Shown here: positions 46,691 through 57,471 of the stretch, one piece after another | Layout: the number at the start of each line of letters is the position of its first letter | How positions within the stretch are numbered: position 1 is the stretch's first letter | DNA from: Lepidostoma basale | Lineage: Eukaryota > Arthropoda > Insecta > Trichoptera > Lepidostomatidae | Length of the DNA stretch: 64,000 nt | NCBI GenBank assembly: GCA_022606425.2 | Contig: JAHDVF020001237.1 | Coordinates: 62,001-126,000 of the forward strand | Reading direction: 5' to 3' | Notes under the pieces: generated by a model | The model's input: only the letters and a program-made list of their open reading frames with translations | What the model was told of the DNA's origin: nothing | Database searches by the model: none | Program-made: the position numbers and the translations under genes

Positions 46691-46759
46691 AAACATTAAA
46701 ATAATATTTTATATTCAAACATTGGCAGAAAAACATTAAAATAATATTTTATATTCAAA
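46691..46759 (+). repeat. Direct repeat, 29 bp twice
   Basis: 46691-46719 and 46731-46759 are identical (core CATTAAAATAATATTTTA), separated by CATTGGCAGAA. The second copy touches the 5' end of the LINE that follows. Confidence 0.85.
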
Positions 46760-47287
46760 AGCCAAGATGGCAGTGCACAATGGTGTTCTTGTGCCGACCC
46801 TTATGTATGGAAGTGAAGCATGGAACTGGCAAAAGAAGGATGAAAGTAGAATAAATGCAGTAGAAATGAGATCTCTCAGATGAATGTGTGGCAAATCTGT
46901 ATTTGATAGAGTGACAAATGCAAGTATAAGAAGTGAATGTGGTGCGAATGAAAGTGTTATGAACAAAATAAGGAAAGGGTCATTAAGATGGTTTGGACAC
47001 ATGGAAAGAATGAGTGAAGACAGAATGGTAAAGAAGGTATATGTAAACGGCGTGAACGGAGCTAGAAATAGAGGAAGGCCGAGGAAAACGTGGCACGATC
47101 AAATCAATCAAATATTGAATGTCGGACACGTGAGGAGTCGGAGAAATCGACGTGCGTGCATGACAAGATGTATGAATGTAGAGGAAGCGAGAGAAGTATG
47201 TCAAGACAGAACAGTGTGGCGTTCCATTCTTTCTGCCTACCCCTCCGGGGAGACGGCGTGATGGTTAGTTAGTTAGTTAGTTAGTTT
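46760..47287 (+). mobile_element. LINE family A, best C-terminal copy
   Basis: Starts MAVHNGVLVPTLMYGSEAWNW; one stop codon occurs after EMRSLR (46880-46882). Then open through SLRWFGHMERMSEDRMVKK, RGRPRKTWHDQINQILNVG and RNRRACMTRCMNVEEAREV to SILSAYPSGETA and a TGA stop at 47259-47261. The 3' end is TGGTTAGTTAGTTAGTTAG. So coding runs almost to the very end of the element. It sits about 220 bp downstream of the polymerase gene, same strand. Confidence 0.9.
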
Positions 47288-47374
47288 TTATTAAAATAAG
47301 AATGCTGTCAGCTTATATTGTAATCATAAAAATAAAATAAATTTAAATATTATTATGTATTATTATTATTTTGT

Positions 47375-47625
47375 TGAATCGCTCTTTACATCAGGACAGC
47401 ATGAGCCAAATCAATGTAAAGGGTATTAAAGCTATCATAGTGATACTCGTTACATGTGATAGGTAGCTAATCTATCGTCATTTTATTGTCATGTGAAATC
47501 TACACCAAACCAAAGACAGTGTGACAATCACGCTGCCCTCGCCGGGAATCGAACCCGGAACCTTCAGGGTGGCAGTCAATGCACTTACCAATCTACCACG
47601 AAGGTCGTCGAATGTGTTTAATGAA
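47375..47625 (-). mobile_element. SINE S1, well-preserved copy
   Basis: Reverse strand: A box slightly decayed (TGGTAGATTGG) and perfect B box GGTTCGATTCC (about 47544-47554), then the TGTGATTGTCACA hairpin-like stretch and body. Nearly the same as 3237-3474, with an extra TTTATTGTCATGTGAAATC piece in the body that the first copy lacks. Confidence 0.8.
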
Positions 47626-47679
47626 ATTTCTTCTAGTTGTTCATTGTTAATAATGATACTATTTATTCCAATTCATTAA

Positions 47680-48219
47680 CCTTTGGTTGCCGACACTTTT
47701 GGAATTACTATCCCAAAATAGCTGCAATTTTAGAGAATGTAATTCAATAGTAAAATGTATTATATAATTTATAAACAGTCTGTAAAATATTTTCTTTAAT
47801 TTATAGAAATTAAAACAAATCTATTTTATATTTTGTCGGCTTTGACATAGGTGCAGGTGTTCATCTGAAAGCGACACAAAAACTTACTACTGTAGTTTCG
47901 TACGCACGGTGTAGAAAAGTGCACCGACAGCAACCACCAATCTTATGACCACCGTCAAATTTGTAAGCCAAATTCATTTAGGTTTATCTCGACGCACAAC
48001 AAATATTCTCAGCCGAGTCCAGACACTAGTAATGCATAATTACATTAAATGAAATCCATTCATTTTAAATATGCTTTTTTATATTAAAAATATATACAAA
48101 TGTAGCACTGACTCACTCCCTCGCATTCTATATACGATTCTTTTATGGCGTTGATTCCGATTCGGTACTTCTCGCTAATGTAGCGAAAGCCGATATATCG
48201 GATTTCGACAACCAAAGGG
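47680..48219. mobile_element. MITE with piggyBac-like ends
   Basis: Terminal inverted repeat CCTTTGGTTGCCGA on the left (47680) and its near-complement TCGACAACCAAAGGG on the right (ending 48219). The left flank is TTAA, the right TTAT. TTAA targets with CCC/CCT starts fit the piggyBac superfamily. No transposase; ORFs absent. Confidence 0.55.
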
Positions 48220-48479
48220 TTATTAATACTAATGCCAATGTGTTAAGTGATTCTAAAAAAAAATTTAAGCCGATATTTGGTAGGTAATGATACTACATAA
48301 TTTAATAGCAATTAAGGATGTAACTAATACTCATAATGATACTATACAATGTTAAAATTTAATAGAATTGGTTGTTTTTAGGTTAATTTAATTGTGTTTC
48401 AAATATCTGGTAAGTATCTTGCTAATGGTGTCCTGGGAGTACCAATTTTTTCTGTAAAATGTGTTATCTGAAATTATGA

Positions 48480-48620
48480 AACAATCGAAGCATCAGCATG
48501 CAGGCATCACACGATGCATGAATGAATACTGAAGAACTGAAAGAACGACAATGTGGCAGTTTTTCTGCCTCCCCCTTAAAAGGAAACGGAATGATGGATA
48601 GTTGATTAGTAAGTGTTGTT
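48480..48620 (+). mobile_element. LINE family A 3' end, very degenerate
   Basis: ATCACACGATGCATGAATG, TGTGGCAGTTTTTCTGCCT, GGAATGATGGATAGTTGATTAG in the expected order. Confidence 0.5.
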
Positions 48621-49537
48621 GATTATCAATTAATAACTGAATTTATATAATTCCTTCAGCTATTTGTGTACATTTAAAATTATCTACTTTCCTTGGCCGG
48701 ACAACTCCCTTTGCTAAATTTGATATGGTAGTATTTTTCTAATCAAGTATTTAAGAAACCACATGACACACGCTCAGATTCTTCTCAGGAACCATATAGC
48801 ATTTTTAACCAATACCACTACGCAAACTTACGTAATATAAGGGGTGCAAACTTGTGTAAACTATTGCGAAGATTCTCCCCTAAGACGGACCAACTCTACC
48901 TTCATCTAAAAGCATACGACAATAATTTAAAAAATCATATCAAAATAAGTTGAGACATTTTTAGAAGGCATAACAAATGACAACTAAAAAACCTTTTGTT
49001 TTAAATTTATATAATCCTAAATTTAGTGTTTTAATGCAGGATTTTCTGATATATTACATTCTTGAGTATCATCAACTGTGCTATTATTATATATGGAACT
49101 ATTTTATGTGATAAAAGAAATAATTGGAATAAGAAGATGTTACAAAATTAAAACTGTTTTTCTTGAATATACTATAATAATAATAATAATAATAATAATG
49201 TCATTGAAGATATTGAAGGAAGGTGATAGGGGATAGAAAAAGATTGGGTTTTTATGTCATTGGTTTATTTAATTTAACTTTTCCTTCACTCAAATAAATT
49301 ATTTCAATAATTTAAAGAGAAACATAACGCGTCACGCTTTTTCCTTTGAGCTCTAGTTCCTTTCACGGTTTCCAATTTAAATTCTACGAGCATCTCCGAC
49401 TTCCTATTTTACACATTTTTATGATGGCATCTTCTGTAGGTTTTTTTGTGAAATTTTATATCTAATAAGTAATCTGAATGCTCAAATACAAATTATTTTA
49501 CTTAAAATATTCTACACACATAATGCTCTAAAAATAA
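48621..49537. other. Intergenic, nothing recognised
   Basis: AT-rich; includes an (ATA)n run at about 49170-49200. Confidence 0.45.
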
Positions 49538-49543
49538 TTTATT
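49538..49543 (-). terminator. Probable polyadenylation signal of cytochrome c
   Basis: AATAAA on the reverse strand, about 190 bp after the stop codon of cytochrome c. Best-placed such hexamer that I see. Confidence 0.45.
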
Positions 49544-49730
49544 ATACACGAGGTAAAATACTAGGTATGTGACAGATAATTATTTTGTCATTTAAAAATA
49601 ATATAATAATTTAAGAAAAAAAAATGTCTGATAAACAATTCTAAAAAAAATAAAGTTCTGTTGGGTGAATATACTTTACATAGGAATATGTAAATTTTGT
49701 GGGGTAAATTGGTGCCTAAACTGTCCGCGC

Positions 49731-52164
49731 TCACTTGCAAGCATCCTTCAGGTACGCGATGAGGTCGGCACGCTCCTGCGGTTTCTTCAAGCCGGCAAAC
49801 ACCATCTTGGTGCCCGGGATGTACTTCTTGGGGTTCTCCAGGTAAGTGAAAAGTGTGTCCTCATTCCAGGTGATTCCTGCAAGAAATAAATAAAAAAAAT
49901 CAAATCACTTGCCAAAATTTACAGAGATAGAAGTAGAAGCTGGATTTGCACATTCAATTACAATTTCCCAAAGATTCATTACTTCTTCCATTCCTGCTGC
50001 TGATATAAAGTTTATTTTTAAGAACATTTACTTTTATTTCAACATATTAAAGATTTAATCATACATCTAAGCATTCTGAAAAATTTCACAACTTCTTTCA
50101 TTTTAATTCCATACTCATCAGCTTTGTGTTTCGCCTGCTTGATGATGAATCATACATCTCTAGTATTAAACATGTATAAATAATATGTGCATTTTGCTGT
50201 TATCAGAAAACACACACATTATATGAGAACCTATGTGGATCAAGGTGAATTAGTAATACATTGCTCTCAAGTCTCCCAGGTATTATCACCCATCAGAACA
50301 GGATCAATCATGGACTTTCAGGATAACTTAGATAACCTTGTTATTATTATCATTTCTCTATTTACACAAATATAATTTATACAGATTTGTTGATCTTGTG
50401 AAATGTTTGACAAACAAATTACCTTGTGAAAAAAAAATCTTTTGATACATTTCTAGATAAGACAACAACATAATACAAAGTTCACTCCATCACTTATCTG
50501 ACTCAACGGGTAAGGACTTATGTGATGTACCTTGATAATGACAAGATACTATAAAAGATAAGAGTCACATGGAAACATAAATATACTTCCATTCAGCACC
50601 AGTATACTACACTTTTACGACTACAGAAATCAAGATTGAAATGACATGAAATTTGCGACATAAATAACTAACTACATACACATATTATTTTACTGATCTC
50701 ATAATGTCAAAATAGTAATAAATGATAAATATTACATGGAAGAAGCAATGGATGATTTTTTTTTTCAATTTCATACAAAAATAAATTTATCAAACTTAGA
50801 TATCTGAACATCAAAACAGTTAAAAATTAATTATTATAAAATGACAGCGAAAAAATTCACATCAAATAAATTTTTTTTTTACAATTTTCTATTGAAGACA
50901 GAAAACAAATTTTAAAGTGTTTCGTCATTGGTTTCAGTACACGATCATAAGCCAAAATATAAGTTGAAAAAAAATAGACGCAGGCAGCGGACATACCTTT
51001 GGCTTTGTTAGCTTCCGTGTAGGTGAAGCCAGCGGCTTGGCCAGTCTTGCGGCCAATGAGACCATTTAGGTTAGGTCCTACTTTGTGCTTTCCGCCGGAT
51101 TCAACCTGAAAGTAAATGATTATATTAATCATCATAATCCCTATATCCATCCACTGCTGGACGTACGCCTCCATCTGCTTCCATGTCGGTACCGGCGGTC
51201 TCTTTACTGTCGTCCTTTCATTGAAGTTGGGGGTGTTTCTCCTGGGTTTCGGGACACAGTTTTAGGACACCAACAAAGGGGGTATTTTGTCCATCTATCA
51301 TCAGAGTTGTGAGCAACATGGCCTCCCCAGTACCATTTTAGCGCTGCCGCTCTTCTTTCTGAGAAATAGTTTCAAACCCATAAGATAAACACCGGTAGGA
51401 CGCAGCAGTCAAACACCTTCCGTTTAAGGTTATATTATTACATCACATTTCATCATAAATCAAAGAGTAAATTATTCACGTAAGAAAACCAAATATGTTC
51501 AGATGGGGACATTTTTAAGTCAATTTATTACAAGTTGAAACCATCCAGATTTAAAAGGCATGAATGAAAACATATCAAATAATACTAAAATTTTCCACCT
51601 TCTGCATCGGTTTGACTCACAATGTAAAGAGCTATTCAACAAAATAGTAATAATCTAAACCAAACTAAAAAAGATAATATAATATCTCTTATTTATCACA
51701 ATTAACACATTCACAATAATGTAGGACTTATGGTTAATGGTTCCTCCATTATTACGAACATGTTGATTGTGTTAAATAAGAGATACAAGATTATCTTGTT
51801 TAGTTTGATTTAGATTAGTATTATTTGAATGTTTCCAACACATGTAAGAGGAATAGCCATTAGAGCTGAACCTCTGTAAGCCAGAAAATCAAAGTTCATG
51901 ATTAGTGGTTGTGTCATATTTGGGCTTATGAAATATTACATAGGATTCACATCATACTTGGACTAGTAGGGCACGAACCATTTACAAACCATTTCAGAAA
52001 ATAGGCTCTTTGAATTATCCAAGCACTATGAAATTTAACAGTTATCGTAAACTATGAATTAAAAGTACAGAAAAATATAACGTTTTACTCACAGTGTGAC
52101 ACTGTGCACATCTCTGCACAAACAATTTCTTTCCATTCTCAACATCTCCAGCAGGAATGCCCAT
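49731..52164 (-). CDS. Cyt-c: Cytochrome c
   Basis: Soluble mitochondrial electron carrier between complex III and cytochrome oxidase, also a trigger of apoptosome assembly. Three coding exons on the reverse strand: 52164-52093, 51105-50997, 49876-49731, with GT-AG introns and agreeing phases, giving 108 residues, the insect length. Heme attachment CAQCH at residues 19-23 (axial His 23), [10 protein letters not shown], and axial Met 85 in [12 protein letters not shown]-terminus [14 protein letters not shown]. The start is fixed by [13 protein letters not shown], the usual insect beginning. The first intron (987 bp) contains a LINE fragment, the end of a SINE and a foldback element. The 5' UTR appears to be split by an intron. 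Confidence 0.97.
51125..51430 (-). mobile_element. LINE fragment in cytochrome c intron 1
   Basis: Reverse strand [12 protein letters not shown] end, then GC-richer decayed sequence up to 51430 with LINE-like ACTATTTC...CCATAAGAT remains. Same orientation as the gene. Confidence 0.6.
51604..51645 (+). mobile_element. 3' end of SINE S1
   Basis: CATCGGTTTGACTCACAATG and GCTATTCAACAAAATA match the 3' end of the S1 body (reverse complement of about 3238-3290). Confidence 0.55.
51643..51825. mobile_element. Foldback MITE M4 in cytochrome c intron 1
   Basis: Arms of about 80 bp: left AATAGTAATAATCTAAAC ... ATCTCTTATTTATCACAAT; right ATTGTGTTAAATAAGAGAT ... TTTAGATTAGTATTATT. Short centre; no coding. 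Confidence 0.8.
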
Positions 52165-52192
52165 TGTAATAAGTTATGTGAGACGCGTGACA

Positions 52193-52970
52193 GCTAAAAC
52201 AAGTGAAAATACATTAGTGAATACCTCGTTACGGAATGTTCTGGATATGTCTGCACACAAACTATTTATTACCCTACTATTGCAATGTTTTTGAAGGGGT
52301 TTGATCATTTCATTAAACGAATATTAAAATTATTAACTGCGGCTGCACTTTGCCTTCAATCCAACACTTTAACCTTGTGAATAAACAAGGTTGCCTTTAA
52401 ACGACCATATCGGTATGTTTGCGAGGCTTTTAAATAATAAAAATAATATTAGCTTATGTAAGCAAACCCTGTTAACATGCCAGAAGGTCCCGAGATGTGC
52501 GAAATGTGTTAATGGGATCACGGCCAGAATTGATTACATAATCAAAGTATATGTCCCTTGACAATTACAAAACTTAAGGTTGTTATTTAAATAAAACCGT
52601 ATTATAACATAGAAATCGAATTACATCCAATTTTTCTAATGACATACATAGATATATATTTGAAATTTTAACAGTCTTAAGTTATTTAGAACGATTATAT
52701 GATCTTTAAAACGTTGCAATTCTAACTCAAATTATACTCTTAAAGCCAATGAAGAAGGGAAATTATAAATGTAATATAATGGTAAATATTATCTTTAAAG
52801 TAATTTGAAAAATATAAGGTATTTAGCAGACACATGACTTACCAAGGGAAATTTAGAATGACTGCGACCAACGATTGCAGACTGAAGTAAAGAACTACGT
52901 AATCTTTCACGGGGATTTGCGCGCGCACGTGGGATGCAGTTCATCTGTTCGCCGCCAGGAGTGCTGATTA
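52193..52970 (-). promoter_or_regulatory. Probable non-coding exon 1, 5' UTR intron and promoter of cytochrome c
   Basis: On the reverse strand a consensus donor (CTTG then GTAAGT) lies at 52843/52842, and an acceptor TTTTAG just before 52193. So the mRNA probably starts in the GC-rich segment around 52850-52970, is spliced to 52193, and then reaches the ATG at 52164. Inference from splice consensus and base composition only. Confidence 0.55.
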
Positions 52971-53466
52971 CGTTTCACTGTAGACGTTCCTAACAAGCTT
53001 GCAACATAATATAATAAAATATTTTGCAGCAAGATTCCAGTACTCGTGTAAATATAAACTAAAAAAAAATATTTTGTAATATGCCCGAAAAGCATAGATT
53101 TCATTTTGATAGAGCAATTATCACTGTCATCGAATGATCGAAAATAATACATTGACGTTTATATTGGCTTGATAGCCTAAGTTTGTTATTTTGCCTTACA
53201 TCAAATTTTTAATTGGATTTGTTTTATTTTATTGTTTGGTTTCTGTTATGAATTTTTCTAAAAAGTTCTGTATAATTATAGTATAAAGTGAATTACACAG
53301 AAGTTACCCTTATCTTCCGTAAGTAATTTTTTTTGTCATGGTTGTTTTTGTTTAGGTTATGTTGTAATGCATCCTTTTTAGTTTGTTATTCTTTTTGTAA
53401 CCGCAGATCGGCGAATGGTGTTCGGATATATGGAATTGAAGAATTTGAACATTTTTTATAAACATA
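52971..53466. promoter_or_regulatory. Shared upstream region of cytochrome c and the SENP8-like gene
   Basis: The two genes diverge from here. For the forward gene, TCTTCCGTAAGTAA near 53315 and TTGTAACCGCAG ending at 53406 look like a donor and acceptor of a small 5' UTR intron. No TATA box is convincing. Confidence 0.4.
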
Positions 53467-54209
53467 ATGTCATCGTCAGCACGCGAGGATAGTGTAATAT
53501 TAAGTTATTACGAAGCACTATTGCACAAGTCTGATGTTGATTTGATCGATGGTCCTTTTTGGTTGAACGATAGAGTTATATCATTCTACTTTGAGTTTCT
53601 CGAAAGGGAATTGTTCCAGAATAATGAAAATTTGCTTTTCGTATCACCCGAAGTAACGCAGTGTTTAAAGATGGTCAGTGGGGAAGAATTAGGTGTGTTT
53701 TTGGATCCATTACAAGTGTATTGTAAACGCTTTATATTTTTTGCTCTTAACGACAACAAATCCCCCGACAGAGCGGGAGGTTCGCACTGGAGCTTGCTCG
53801 TTTATTCTCAACCGGAAAAAAAGTTCTTCCATTTTGACTCGCTACCTTCGAGTATTAACGTGGAGCATGCCTGGGAACTGGCTACCCATCTGATGCCTTA
53901 CCTCACAGGATTGCCTAATGGTTAGACTGAATTCAATACATACATAAATAATTATATCACACTTAAATCTTTTTCTTTAAATTTGATAAACCATTTTTTT
54001 TAGGTACTTGCGAGTTTATGGACTTTGCAACGCTCCCCCAAAGCAATGGATATGACTGCGGTATCCACGTGTTGTGTAATGTGGATCTCGTGGCAGACCA
54101 AGTGGTGAAACACGACCAAGTGGCCGGCAGCGGCGTGATCAGTCCTGTCGACGTCAACAACAAGAGGAGCCAGTTGTTGGACATTATTGACGGCCTTGTC
54201 AAAAGATGA
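53467..54209 (+). CDS. SENP8: Sentrin/SUMO-specific protease 8-like, NEDD8 protease (deneddylase)
   Basis: Cysteine protease of the C48 (ULP) family that matures NEDD8 and removes it from substrates. Two exons, 53467-53920 and 54004-54209, joined in phase across a GT-AG intron, give 219 residues; vertebrate SENP8 is about 212. Catalytic residues are visible: His 107 in GGSHWSLLVY, Asp 124 in FFHFDSL, the oxyanion Gln 164 in LPQSNGYDCG and nucleophile Cys 170 in the same motif. The small size, with no N-terminal extension, separates it from the SUMO proteases Ulp1 and SENP1-7. The ATG at 53467 is the first in frame after the probable 5' UTR intron; MSSSAREDSVILSYYEALL matches the family's start. 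Tail-to-tail with the amidase gene downstream. Confidence 0.93.
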
Positions 54210-54287
54210 TAATAATTCTTATTATTTGGAGACTGACAAACTAGAACAAACTTTCAATTAAATATGGCCCCTTTATAAACTAATATT

Positions 54288-54293
54288 AATAAA
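54288..54293 (+). terminator. Polyadenylation signal of the SENP8-like gene
   Basis: AATAAA 79 bp after the stop codon. Confidence 0.6.
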
Positions 54294-55658
54294 TCATTTT
54301 CTTTCACAATTTTTTTTATTAATGTTGTACAAAATCAAATTATTTTCCAAATATTTATTATTTAATTTAAACAAATAGGCAGTTATATAATGGATTTTTT
54401 TTCATACAGTTTAATGCCAAAATCTAATAAATAGATGCACAAATTAATAATAAATTTAAATTTTTCGGCTAAAGTAAGTACTTAGAATATCTAAACCACC
54501 GTAAAAGTAGAATTTTCTAAATAAATCACAGTGCATATAAATGTTTTGACTTGTACAAATACTTATAACACACATCGCTGTACTTATCAGATCAATTCTC
54601 CCCTTGCGGATACAGAATCAACATGGTGCCCAGGTATTCAAAAATAATGAGTATCAGAATAATCACCAGAACATGTATTACAAAATAAGGTAATTACTTA
54701 CTACCCAAAAATTACGTAAAATCATCAGGAAAAAAATAAGCATTACATTCTTAAAATATATAATAGATACATTTTTAAAATTTACACTATGCAGGAAAAA
54801 ACGGCACAGTTTGGTAAGAGCAGACAATATTTTTTCACAGCTCTGAGAAATTACATGTTTATAATTGAATAATATTTTTGTTTGGTAATTATGTATCTGC
54901 AACAAATATTCCATTTATGTATTTTCATGTAAGTTTACGTTTAAGATTTCTGGTATATTGTACATTTTTAATTCTATTCTTAATGAAATTGATTTAATAT
55001 AAATTTTTAATTGATAACATTCTTATCTATATGATAATAATCATTGTTTCACAAAGTTTTATTATAAAAAATATATTTAAACCTATTTTACGCTGGTAAA
55101 TGTTCACACAAAAATATTTATTTGATTTAAAAACATTCATAAATAAGTAAATCAAGAGATTTTAATGTTCTAATTTGGTAATACAAAATACTTCCATAAA
55201 ACTAGACATATTGTCATTCAATCCAGGACTTCTTGATGACAAATTGTTCCATTATGATCCCAGCTAATGTCAGTAATCCTCATAGTGTAAGCAAACACTT
55301 TATATTTTTAACTCAAATAAAAGGGTGAGTTAAAAAAGATTTTATACCAATTACATTTTCTAGAATACAATCAATTTTAGACAATTATAGCTTCAATTCA
55401 TACAAAATTCTATATTTTGTATAGTTAGCACTTAGAAGGTATCCTAGAAGAAACCATATCTAAGTATACTAGTAGGTACTCGCCTACTGACCATTTTAAA
55501 AATATCGTATTTTATCGAACATCTCTTTTATACTATTAAATAAATACACGTAATAATCTGGAGTAAACTCTAAAAATACTCTGATTTGTGGAAAGATCTC
55601 ACACATGAAATTAATCTTGTATAGATTAAATATTGTGTTGTAAAGATTTAGTAAAAGG
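54294..55658. other. Gap between two convergent genes
   Basis: AT-rich, holds the 3' UTRs of the SENP8-like gene and the amidase; no further gene or clear repeat seen. Confidence 0.5.
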
Positions 55659-57471
55659 TCAGTTGTTCTTTTTGTCAATAGGTTGAACCCAACCACCAAA
55701 GGCCCTGTCTAATTCCTCTGCAATCAACAAGCAGAGACGATCATTGTTAGTTTTAGCTACCACTTGAATACCTATTGGCAAGCCTTCCTCATTGAGACCC
55801 ATAGGAATTTGTGTTGCCGGCAGTCCTAAAACATTGATAATGGCAGTGTAACTGAAGTTCATAGCCCTGATAAGGGGCTCGTTGTGATAGGGAGCGGCAG
55901 TAGGATGAGTGGGGTACAAGAACACGCCGTCTTCACCTAAGATATCGACCATTTCGTCTTCCAGCTCTTGCCTCAACTTTATAAAATGGTTGTGCTTATC
56001 AGAACCTGCCTTGACACCACTCTTTTCAAACAACGCCGTCATTAATCCTATAAATGTATTTTTAGAAAGACCAAATGCACTCTTGATAGTTTCAATCACG
56101 ATGTGGATGGACCCATCTCTTCCAGTAATTCGCTCCGCAAATGAGGGAGAACCTTTAATTTTCATATTTGCCAACCAAATCTCATTCGATCTAGCTAATT
56201 TTTGTATTTTCAATTCTTTCGGATATGTATTACAAACTGACCCCAAATGTAAAACAGCTTTATTGAGAGCTTTTTGAATTGCCGGTTCGACTGCACTTAC
56301 CAGAGGAGAATTAAGATTGTTCTTTTGATAATAAACCTTAACATTCTTCAATTCAAATTTTTCATCGAGCTTAAGTTTAGCTGCATTATCATCAGCCAAA
56401 ATTTTCAGTAATGGACGAAGGTCTGCAGCTTTCCTGGTCATAGGGCCCACACCTTGAATAAAATAAACATTTTAACGCACATATATAAAATACATTGTGT
56501 ATTTATTTATATTACAAAATTTTTAAGATTCCTAAATAAAGAAATTGTTGAATTTACCCAAGAAGGAAGATTGGTATTCTGATGCTGGAACTGGAAATTG
56601 ACCATCGTTGGAAACTATGAACTTAGTTGGCTTGTGTCCAAATATTCCATTGAAGAATGCAGGCATTCTAATTGATCCGCCAATGTCTGATCCTGTAATA
56701 TGATGTAAATATTTATTATAAACCTTTTCATATTTAATCTCACCAAAAGGAACCAGCTTACAAACATAAACATATCTAACCTATTCCGAAGACACTTCCG
56801 ACAGCCGATTGAAGACAACCCTCTCCTCCCGAGGAACCCCCTACGCCTCGTGTAGTGTCATAAGGATTGTTTGTTCTGCCATGAATATGATTGTGACTTT
56901 CCCACCTGAACAGTAATTTATTGTTAATTTTAGTATTGTCAAAAACAAGTTAATATACAATATTTTTTAGCATAATAAAAAAATTAAGTCTTCAATTTTT
57001 AAAACGTGATTTTTGTAGACACCTACTTATTTTATTCAATTATATTTTTTTCTAACGACTTGTAGATATTATGTGTTTACTTAAATATCTCTAAATTTAG
57101 ATTGACCTACTAAATATGTGCCTTAGTGTAAACAAAAAAGATTTTAACATATATTATTTTATAAAGCTATTTAAATTTGTGATTTGTTTTTCCAGTTGAA
57201 AATGATTAACTGAGAAATTTATGTCTTATAAAGATATCTCACTATAAAAAAATATATTTTGAAATGATTAATTTATTCAGAATTGAATTTCTAATTAAGA
57301 ATATTTATTGTTTTTATAACATTTACAAAGAACATTACCACATGCACAGTTCAGATACGTTAGTGAGTCCTAGAGGAATTGCTCCCGCCTTTCTTAGGCA
57401 GGCGATACTGTGGGCATCCTCATTTGCCACCACATCCTTCCTTATGTAGGTTCCAGCTGTATGATGCAACC
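55659..57471 (-). CDS. FAAH2: Fatty-acid amide hydrolase 2-like amidase, 3' part only
   Basis: Amidase-signature serine hydrolase; family members cleave fatty acid amides at membranes. Four reverse-strand exons with matching phases: 57471-57339, 56905-56781, 56692-56558, 56452-55659 (stop at 55661-55659). Conserved pieces: RKAGAIPLGLTNVSELCMWW, HIHGRTNNPYDTTRGVGGSS, the cis-serine in GGSSGGE, and the nucleophile serine in GSDIGGSIRMP; later FGHKPTKF, VGPMTRKAADL, and VLGLPATQIPMG near the end. The catalytic lysine (in the KxxxG...KD region) and the N-terminal membrane anchor must lie in upstream exons that I could not find up to 64000. The visible part is about 395 residues and has no stops. 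Head of the gene is therefore probably outside the window. Confidence 0.92.

Noticed and set aside
49731..52164. Assignment of the species to Lepidoptera from the LINE tails
   Set aside because: The cytochrome c sequence is not the usual moth form, and the LINE families are shared among insect orders, so I leave the order open.
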